A stretch of 64,000 nt of DNA. Origin: G051903925 sp051903925. GTDB taxonomy: Bacteria > Pseudomonadota > Alphaproteobacteria > Zavarziniales > Zavarziniaceae. The notes beneath the pieces are model-generated. The model had not been told where the DNA came from, ran no database searches, and worked only from the letters and a program-made list of their open reading frames with translations. Of this stretch, positions 58,426 to 64,000 are shown piece after piece (position 1 is the first letter of the stretch; every line of letters starts with the position of its first letter). Where the stretch lies: NCBI RefSeq assembly GCF_051903925.1, contig NZ_CP173678.1, positions 4,092,001 through 4,156,000 of the forward strand, in the 5' to 3' direction. A program made the translations under genes and the position numbers.

Positions 58426-58555
58426 CGCCGCCACCTCCGCCCTGCCCGTTCCACCCACAATGGGCTGATTGGCGGCCGTGTTCCAGGCAGGGCAAGCGGG
58501 GATCCGCCGGACCGTTTCCGTGTTCCGTCTTCCTTGGGGATGCGATGGGGGGACC

Positions 58556-59809
58556 ATGTCACGCTGGCAATGGCTGCTGCGGCAGCTGACGCGCAGGCTG
58601 TGGGTGCGTGCCAGCCTGATCGGCCTGCTGGGCATCCTGGCCGCGGTGCTTTCGGCCTTCGTGGAGCGCTTCATCCCCTGGGACCTGCCGGGCCGGATCG
58701 GGGCCGACGCGGTCGACAGCATCCTGGACATCCTGGCCTCCAGCATGCTGGCGGTGACGACCTTCTCGCTCAGCGTCATGACATCGGCCTATGGCTCGGC
58801 GACAAGCAACGTGACGCCGCGCGCCACCCGCCTGCTGGTGGAGGACCGCACCACGCAGAACGTGCTCTCGACCTTCATCGGCTCGTTCCTGTTCGCCATC
58901 GTCGGAATCGTGGTGCTCAAGACGGGGGCCTATGGCGATCGCGGGCGGCTGATCCTGTTCGTCGTGACGATCGGCGTGATCGTGGCCATCGTCGTCTCGC
59001 TCCTGCGCTGGATCGACCACCTGACGGGCCTGGGCCGCGTGGGCGAGACGACGAAGCGGGTGGAGGACGTGACCGCCGCCGCGATCGAGGCCCGGCTCAA
59101 GGAACCCTGGCTGGGCGGTGAGCCCCAGTATGACCCCCCGGAGCATCTGGCGAGCCTCGCCAGCCCGGTCGCGGGCCAGGACATTGGCTATGTCCAGCAC
59201 ATCGACATGGGTGCGCTTGCCGCCTGCGCCGCGGAGCTGGATGCCGACATCCACGTCGCCCGCCTGCCCGGCGCCTTCGTCCATCCCGGCGCCGTCCTGG
59301 CCTGGATCGGCCCTGGGGCAGACAGCGCAGACGCGGGTCGGCTGAAGGTGGTGCGCGCCGCCTTCACCATCGGCCCGGAACGCAGCTTCGATCAGGACCC
59401 GCGCTTCGGCCTCGCCGTGCTGAGCGAGATCGCCTCGCGCGCGCTCTCCCCTGCGATGAACGATCCTGGTACGGCCATCGACGTGATCGGCCGCGCCGTC
59501 CGCCTGATGAGCCGCTGGGCGACGGGCTGCACCAGGGCCGACCGGCCAGAGGTGGCACACCCCCGCGTCCACGTTCCGCCGCTGGCCAGCGCGGATCTGT
59601 TCGAGGATGCCTTCATGGCGATCGGCCGCGACGGCGCGGCGATGATCGAGGTGCAGTTGCGCCTGCACAAGGGTCTGGCGGCCCTGTCCCGCCTGGGCGA
59701 CGAGGACTTCCGCGCCGCCGCGCGCGCCCAGGCCGCCCTGGCCCGGGCGCGGGCCGAGGCGGCGCTGACGCTGGAGGCCGACCGCCAGCGCCTGCGCGCA
59801 CTGGACTGA
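58556..59809 (+). CDS. DUF2254 family membrane protein
   Basis: A 417-residue protein of the DUF2254 family, function unknown. The N-terminal half carries about four hydrophobic helices (about 17-37, 55-75, 101-123, 131-153). VTTFSLSVMTSAYGSATSNVTPRATR, the most conserved family text, lies between helices two and three. The C-terminal half is soluble, with DQDPRFGLAVLSEIASRALSPAMNDPGTA, also typical. The ATG at 58556 follows GGGGGG. It is divergent from the ThDP enzyme and followed by a dispersed repeat. Confidence 0.87.
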   Translation: MSRWQWLLRQLTRRLWVRASLIGLLGILAAVLSAFVERFIPWDLPGRIGADAVDSILDILASSMLAVTTFSLSVMTSAYGSATSNVTPRATRLLVEDRTTQNVLSTFIGSFLFAIVGIVVLKTGAYGDRGRLILFVVTIGVIVAIVVSLLRWIDHLTGLGRVGETTKRVEDVTAAAIEARLKEPWLGGEPQYDPPEHLASLASPVAGQDIGYVQHIDMGALAACAAELDADIHVARLPGAFVHPGAVLAWIGPGADSADAGRLKVVRAAFTIGPERSFDQDPRFGLAVLSEIASRALSPAMNDPGTAIDVIGRAVRLMSRWATGCTRADRPEVAHPRVHVPPLASADLFEDAFMAIGRDGAAMIEVQLRLHKGLAALSRLGDEDFRAAARAQAALARARAEAALTLEADRQRLRALD

Positions 59810-59838
59810 GGCCGGCTCAGCGCCCGTTTGGAAAGTCC

Positions 59839-59925
59839 GTTCACCCCCGCGAAGGCGGGGGTCCAGGGGCCGCAAGGACGGTGCTTTGGGACCTGGATTC
59901 CCGCTTTAGCGGGAATGAGCGGGTT
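59839..59925. repeat. dispersed CCCGC-family palindromic element (copy 5)
   Basis: The left end is CGTTCACCCCCGCGAAGGCG and the right end is CCGCTTTAGCGGGAATGAGCGGG. It lies between the convergent DUF2254 and SDR genes and may terminate both. Confidence 0.7.
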
Positions 59926-59958
59926 ATTTTGGCGCTTCTGCGGATTCCAAACAGGTGG

Positions 59959-60732
59959 TCAGCGCCCGTTCTGGACGTCGTCGATGCGGATATAGGTGCC
60001 GGTCACGAACTCCGACGACGGGGAGACCAGGAACAGCAGCGTGCTGTCCATCTGCGCCGGATCGCCCAGGCGCTGGCGGGGGAAGCCCTTGGTGATGTCG
60101 CCGACGCGGGACAGCATCCCGTCCATCATCTCGGAGGCGAAAGCGCCGGGGGCGATCGCGTTCACGTTGATGTTGTTGCGCGCCCATTCGACGGCCAGGG
60201 CTTCGGTCATGCGGATCACCGCCGACTTGCTGACGGAATAGAGCGCCGCCCCGCCGCCGCCATACTGGAACGCGGCCGACGACGCGATGTTGACGATGCG
60301 GCCGGGCAGGTTCGCCGCCATCAGGCGCCGCGCCATCTCGCAGCTCAGGACATAGGGCGCGCGGACATTGATGTTCAGCACCCGGTCGATCAGGTCCAGG
60401 CCCATCTTGTGGGCGCGCTGGGCATCGGGAATGCCGGCATTGTTGACCAGGATCTGCACCGGCCCCAGGGCATCCTGGATCGGGCCGAACACGTCGATGC
60501 AGGCCTGCGCATCCGTGGCATCCAGGGCAAAGGCCTGGGCCGTGCCGCCCTCGGCGCGGATCTCGGCGGCCAGGGCCTCAAGCCGGTCGGTGCGCCGCGC
60601 GGCCAGCGCCACCTTGGCGCCCGACTTCGCCAGCACCTTGGCAAAGCGCAGGCCCAGGCCCGAACTGGCGCCCGTCACCAGCGCCGTCTGGCAGGTCAGG
60701 TCGGTCGTGAAATTGGGAAGGGGATAGGCCAC
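59959..60732 (-). CDS. SDR family oxidoreductase
   Basis: A 257-residue classical short-chain dehydrogenase. Motifs: VTGASSGLGLR (cofactor), LVNNAGIP, active site Ser in IASSAAFQ and YSVSK, and EFVTGTYIRIDD at the end, in place of the usual VDGG. The GTG at 60732 is chosen; it follows GAGGAGG and no ATG fits the family start. It is divergent from another SDR with a 159-base spacer. The substrate is unknown. Confidence 0.86.
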   Translation of the reverse strand: MAYPLPNFTTDLTCQTALVTGASSGLGLRFAKVLAKSGAKVALAARRTDRLEALAAEIRAEGGTAQAFALDATDAQACIDVFGPIQDALGPVQILVNNAGIPDAQRAHKMGLDLIDRVLNINVRAPYVLSCEMARRLMAANLPGRIVNIASSAAFQYGGGGAALYSVSKSAVIRMTEALAVEWARNNINVNAIAPGAFASEMMDGMLSRVGDITKGFPRQRLGDPAQMDSTLLFLVSPSSEFVTGTYIRIDDVQNGR

Positions 60733-60891
60733 GCGTCGTCCTCCTCTGGCTTCTTGGGGCGGTCCACCTTGGGGCCTGCCCGGCGCGGGCACCGTCATAG
60801 CATTGCGCAGGCCGCATCACGCCACTGGATTTGAGACGCGGCAGACGGCACCTTGCGTTCCGCAATCAGCCAAGGGGAGGCAGCGTTCGAC

Positions 60892-61710
60892 ATGGGCAAG
60901 GCGCAAGGCCGCAAGAGCATCTTCATCACCGGCGCCGCATCGGGCATGGGGCGCGAGACTGCGCGCCTGTTCCACGAGAAGGGCTGGTTCGTCGGCGGCT
61001 ATGACGTGAATGTCGAAGGGCTGGCCACGCTGGAGCAGGAACTGGGGTCCGACAACTGCATCGTGGGCAAGCTGGACGTGACCGACCGCGCCGCCTATGC
61101 AGCCACGCTCGTCGCCTTCGCCGCCGCGACCGAGGGCAAGCTCGACCTGCTGTTCAACAATGCCGGCATCGGCCGCGGCGGCTTCTTTGCCGATGCGCCG
61201 TTCGAGGATGCGGTGGCGGTCGTCAACGTCAACCTGATGGGCGTGCTCAACGGCATCAACCTGGCCCTGCCGCTGCTGAAGGCGACGCCGAACTCGCTAT
61301 GCTTCACCACCTCGTCGTCCTCGGCGACGATCGGCATTCCCGGCATCGCCGTCTATTCCGCGACCAAGCACGCGGTCAAGGGCCTGACCGAAGCCCTGTC
61401 GGTGGAGTTCAAGGCGATCGGCGTGCGCGCGGCCGACGTCCTGCCCGGCCTGATCGACACCCCCATCCTGCCCGAAGGGGCGGTCGAGCGGGCGCCCAAG
61501 GAAGGCATGTTCCGCGCCATCCCGCCGATGGAAGTCGCCAAGGTCGTGTGGGAGGCCTATGGCTCCGACACGCTGCATTGGTTCGTGCCGCCGGAGATCC
61601 AGGAGCTGGACAAGGCGTCCGCCCTGAACCCGGAACAGACGCGCGACAACATCGCCAAGACCATCGCCTTCGGCAACGCCAACAGCGTCGCCATCGGCAA
61701 GCCGGAGTAG
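60892..61710 (+). CDS. SDR family oxidoreductase
   Basis: A 272-residue short-chain dehydrogenase. Motifs: ITGAASGMGRET (cofactor), LFNNAGIG, and active site Ser in TTSSSSATIG with YSATK. The C-terminal third contains LPGLIDTPILPEG and then a 50-residue extension without the common VDGG end. The ATG at 60892 follows AAGGGGAGG. A nitroreductase gene follows after six bases, so the pair probably acts in one pathway, for example on a nitro or quinone compound; that is only an inference. Confidence 0.86.
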   Translation: MGKAQGRKSIFITGAASGMGRETARLFHEKGWFVGGYDVNVEGLATLEQELGSDNCIVGKLDVTDRAAYAATLVAFAAATEGKLDLLFNNAGIGRGGFFADAPFEDAVAVVNVNLMGVLNGINLALPLLKATPNSLCFTTSSSSATIGIPGIAVYSATKHAVKGLTEALSVEFKAIGVRAADVLPGLIDTPILPEGAVERAPKEGMFRAIPPMEVAKVVWEAYGSDTLHWFVPPEIQELDKASALNPEQTRDNIAKTIAFGNANSVAIGKPE

Positions 61711-61716
61711 GCGGCG

Positions 61717-62388
61717 ATGAAGGTCTCAGAGGCCCTGCGCACCCGCACCTCGATCCGCGCGTTCAAGCCGGATCCGGTGCCCGAAGCGACCATCCGCGCG
61801 ATCCTGGACGACGCCAAGTGGGCGGCGTCCGGCGGCAATGTCCAGCCCTGGCACGCCTGGGTCCTGGCGGGTGCCGAACTCGACCGGTTCAAGGCGATCA
61901 TCCGGGACAAGCAGGCACAAGGGATCCATGGCGAGGGGACGGAGTACCAGATCTATCCCCCCGACCTGAAGGAGCCGTATCGCAGCCGGCGCTTCAAGTG
62001 CGGGGAGGATCTCTACGCCACGATCAACATTCCCCGCTCGGACAAGCCGGCCCGCCTGCGTCAGCTGGCCCGCAATTTCGAGTTCTTCGGCGCGCCCTGC
62101 GCCATGTTCTTCGCGATCAGCCGCGAGGCGCAGCAGGGCCAGTGGTCGGACCTGGGCATGTTCATCCAGTCCGTCATGCTGGCGGCCAAGGAACATGGCC
62201 TCGACACCTGCGCGCAGGAGGCCTGGGCCAACTGGTACAAGTCGGTGGGCAGCTTCCTTGAGATCCCGGACGAGATGATGCTGTTCTGCGGCCTGGCGGT
62301 CGGCTATCGCGATCCCGACGCGCCCATCAACACGCTGCGCACAGACCGCGCGCCGGTCGACGAATTCGCGATCCTGCGCGGCTTCTGA
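61717..62388 (+). CDS. nitroreductase family protein
   Basis: A 223-residue FMN-dependent nitroreductase-fold protein that would reduce nitroaromatics, quinones or related compounds with NAD(P)H as a homodimer. FMN contacts are visible at RTRTSIRAFKPDPV (phosphate-binding Arg and Ser), AKWAASGGNVQPWHAWV and near the end in LFCGLAVGYRDPDAPIN. The start follows the SDR stop by six bases. The hairpin element at 62420 follows its stop at 62388 and probably terminates it. Confidence 0.88.
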   Translation: MKVSEALRTRTSIRAFKPDPVPEATIRAILDDAKWAASGGNVQPWHAWVLAGAELDRFKAIIRDKQAQGIHGEGTEYQIYPPDLKEPYRSRRFKCGEDLYATINIPRSDKPARLRQLARNFEFFGAPCAMFFAISREAQQGQWSDLGMFIQSVMLAAKEHGLDTCAQEAWANWYKSVGSFLEIPDEMMLFCGLAVGYRDPDAPINTLRTDRAPVDEFAILRGF

Positions 62389-62419
62389 TCGGGCCGGGCG
62401 ATCCTGGTAGCCAGCGGGT

Positions 62420-62453
62420 CCCGTTCATCCCCACCCTGGCGGGGATGAACGGG
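62420..62453. terminator. perfect hairpin (CCCGC-family copy 6) between convergent genes
   Basis: CCCGTTCATCCCC and GGGGATGAACGGG pair perfectly around an eight-base loop. It lies between the nitroreductase and the convergent SDR-anchor gene. It is a shortened relative of the dispersed elements. Confidence 0.6.
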
Positions 62454-62472
62454 CTAGGTTATCGCAACGCTT

Positions 62473-63630
62473 CTAGTGCCGCGCGGCGCCGTTGCCGTTC
62501 GCGGCCGCCGTGTGCAGGCTGGGCCGGGTCGTGCCCTGGTCCGCGGCGGCCTGTGTGTCGACCACGTCGGCAGCGCTCGGCTTGTCCGAGGCCGGCGGCG
62601 CCGACGCCTCGACCGGGTTGGACACACCGGCCAGCCGCTTGTTCATCTTCCTGTCGCGCGCTTTCGGCAGCGCCTTGCTGGCCAGGTAGAGGAGCGCCGG
62701 CACCGCTACGACGCCGACGGCGACCAGGGCCGTGGTCCGGGCCGACGGCGCGCGGCGCCAGTTGCCGGACACCGCCAGCCGGTCGAGCACAGGACGATAG
62801 AGCGCGCCAGAGGTCTGCTTGACCTGCTTGCGGCTGCCGTCGCGGAGCTTTTCCCAAAGATTGTCCATGGCTGCACTTCCTTTTTCTGTCGTGTCGGGGA
62901 ACAGGGTGTGGAACAGGCTGGCCAGGCCACCCAGCGGCCCGGCCACGATCTCGCGCCGCGGCCGGTCGATCAGGCCGACGATCTGGCGCGCCACGGCGGC
63001 GGCATCGCCGGTGACCTGCCCCGGCCGCAGCGCCTTGCCCGTATGGTTGGCGGCATGTTGGAACAGCGGCGTGTCGATGGTCGACGGCAGGATCGAGCAG
63101 ACATGGATGCCGGGGAAGCTGCGCAGTTCCTGGCGGAGCGCGATCGACAGTCCGCGCACGGCGAACTTACTGGCGACATAGGCGCTTGAGCGGACCTGCC
63201 CGGTACGCCCCACCAGCGCGGCATTGTTGATGATGATGCCACGGCGGCGAGCCTTGAAATGCGGCAGCACCGCCCGGATGCCGTTCACATAGCCAAAGAA
63301 GTTGGTCTCGATCACCTGGCGGAAGTCGGTCGCCGGCGCATCCTCGAAGCCATGCGCCATCATCACGCCGGCATTGTTGATCCAGACGTCGACGCCGCCA
63401 AAGAAGTGGATCGCGCGATCGACCGCCGCGTTCATCGCGACGCCGTCATTCACGTCAGCCGTGGCCGCGATCGCCGTGCCACCCAGACGGCGGCATTCCT
63501 CCGTCACCTGATCCAGCAGGTGGCTGCGCCGGGCCACCAGCACCATGCGGGCGCCCCGGCGCGCCAGGGCATGCGCCGTCGCCCGTCCGATGCCACTGGA
63601 GGCCCCGGTTATCACGATCACCTTGTCCAT
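62473..63630 (-). CDS. SDR family oxidoreductase with C-terminal membrane anchor
   Basis: A 385-residue protein. Residues 1-250 are a short-chain dehydrogenase: VITGASSGIGRAT, INNAGVMMA, Ser in NNAALVG and YVASK. A C-terminal extension of about 130 residues follows. It has a basic stretch and one hydrophobic helix at about 307-326 (TALVAVGVVAVPALLYLASKAL), then a charged, alanine-rich tail. The enzyme is thus probably membrane-tethered with the catalytic domain in the cytoplasm. The ATG at 63630 is chosen by the family start. It is divergent from a TetR gene, whose probable operator (63751-63769) lies between them. Confidence 0.84.
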   Translation of the reverse strand: MDKVIVITGASSGIGRATAHALARRGARMVLVARRSHLLDQVTEECRRLGGTAIAATADVNDGVAMNAAVDRAIHFFGGVDVWINNAGVMMAHGFEDAPATDFRQVIETNFFGYVNGIRAVLPHFKARRRGIIINNAALVGRTGQVRSSAYVASKFAVRGLSIALRQELRSFPGIHVCSILPSTIDTPLFQHAANHTGKALRPGQVTGDAAAVARQIVGLIDRPRREIVAGPLGGLASLFHTLFPDTTEKGSAAMDNLWEKLRDGSRKQVKQTSGALYRPVLDRLAVSGNWRRAPSARTTALVAVGVVAVPALLYLASKALPKARDRKMNKRLAGVSNPVEASAPPASDKPSAADVVDTQAAADQGTTRPSLHTAAANGNGAARH

Positions 63631-63750
63631 CGCCGCCACCCGAAAACGCCTGAGGGTCGAACACGGCAGCGCGCAGCCCTGGGGCGCCGCCGCCTTCTGG
63701 CCCCCAAAATGCGGCATATGCGGCGCGGTTCCCGAGGGCCGCTGCATGAT

Positions 63751-63769
63751 TTGTTTGAATGACATACAA
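63751..63769. promoter_or_regulatory. TetR operator candidate, TTGTTTG-N5-CATACAA
   Basis: A 19-base imperfect palindrome (arms match at six of seven positions) in the spacer between the SDR-anchor gene and the TetR gene. TetR regulators commonly bind such sites in their own divergent promoters. If bound here, the TetR start at 63777 is more likely than the ATG at 63759, which lies inside the site. Confidence 0.5.
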
Positions 63770-63776
63770 GAAACCC

Positions 63777-64000
63777 ATGACCCGCGATGCCGCCCTTGCC
63801 AGCCCCCGCCACCGCACCGCGCGCGCCACGCGCGACGCCGGCCGCAGCAAGCGGCAGCAGATCCTGGACGCGGCGGAACGCCTGTTCCGGGACCAGGGCC
63901 TCGCCGCAACCACGATCGCCGACCTGGCCGGGGCGGCCGACGCCTTTCCCAGCCAGGTCAACTACTACTTCGGCACCAAGGAGGGCCTGTTCGTGGAGGC
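63777..64000 (+). CDS. TetR/AcrR family transcriptional regulator, N-terminal part
   Basis: The gene runs off the right edge; 74 residues are visible. They form the N-terminal TetR DNA-binding domain: RQQILDAAERLFRDQGLAATTIADLAGAADAF, then SQVNYYFGTKEGLFVEA. The QVNYYFGTKEGL text is the recognition-helix end. The 17-residue basic start is typical of a flexible arm. The ATG at 63777 is preferred over 63759, since the latter lies in a palindrome. It probably represses the divergent SDR-anchor gene. The ligand domain is outside the window. Confidence 0.87.
   Translation, partial: MTRDAALASPRHRTARATRDAGRSKRQQILDAAERLFRDQGLAATTIADLAGAADAFPSQVNYYFGTKEGLFVE

Overview
This 64 kb window is from a high-GC Gram-negative chromosome, most likely an alphaproteobacterium of the Rhodospirillales type. 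An outer-membrane MlaA lipoprotein, a class II DAHP synthase and the style of the dispersed palindromic repeats support this, but no rRNA or tRNA gene is present to fix the taxon. Nearly all of the window is coding. Most genes are catabolic: short-chain dehydrogenases, Rieske oxygenases, class II aldolases, acyl-CoA enzymes and flavin monooxygenases, in short operons on both strands.

Layout. 1-2.4 kb: two enoyl-CoA hydratases and a type II NADH dehydrogenase. 2.5-6.6 kb: a minus-strand catabolic operon (M20 hydrolase, HpaB-type monooxygenase, GntR regulator, class II aldolase). 6.8-14.8 kb: a minus-strand urea carboxylase-region operon (ABC importer, two DUF1989 proteins, biotin-dependent carboxylase), divergent from a LysR regulator. 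The intergenic region between them carries two divergent sigma-54 promoter candidates. 16-26 kb: aldolase, TauD-like dioxygenase, hydroxyacid dehydrogenase, SDRs, creatininase-family protein, Rieske oxygenase, two ureohydrolases and an acyltransferase. 26-36 kb: MFS exporter, acyl-CoA dehydrogenase with ferredoxin reductase, a third class II aldolase, and a Rieske-SDR-luciferase-like monooxygenase operon. 36-40 kb: mlaA, an orphan phnM and DAHP synthase. 40-49 kb: an EF-hand/membrane-protein pair, a PHA-synthase homologue that has lost catalytic residues, a GGDEF/EAL response regulator, a CHASE4 sensor kinase, a haem-oxygenase-like metalloenzyme with a methyltransferase, and a Gdx-type guanidinium exporter. 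49-56.6 kb: a Baeyer-Villiger monooxygenase, then two FHA proteins with degenerate cyclase-like N-termini and a CbxX-type AAA+ ATPase. 56.7-64 kb: a ThDP decarboxylase, a DUF2254 membrane protein, SDRs, a nitroreductase and the start of a TetR regulator.

How the genes fit together. One theme is nitrogen scavenging from guanidino compounds. The carboxylase, the two DUF1989 proteins and the ABC importer form the gene set now known in several bacteria to be a guanidine (rather than urea) carboxylation pathway. Two ureohydrolases of the guanidino-acid type lie 9-11 kb away and a Gdx exporter is elsewhere in the window. The final enzyme, allophanate hydrolase, is not in the window. The sigma-54 sites suggest control by nitrogen status; no guanidine riboswitch was recognised.

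The best candidates for undescribed biology are the divergent sigma-54 control region, the FHA/pseudo-cyclase/AAA+ cluster, the kinase-metalloenzyme-methyltransferase unit, the catalytically stripped PHA-synthase homologue, and the M20 hydrolase whose last metal-ligand histidine is replaced by cysteine. Intergenic space holds three ~117 bp palindromic elements, six copies of a CCCGC-type palindrome, and several perfect hairpins.
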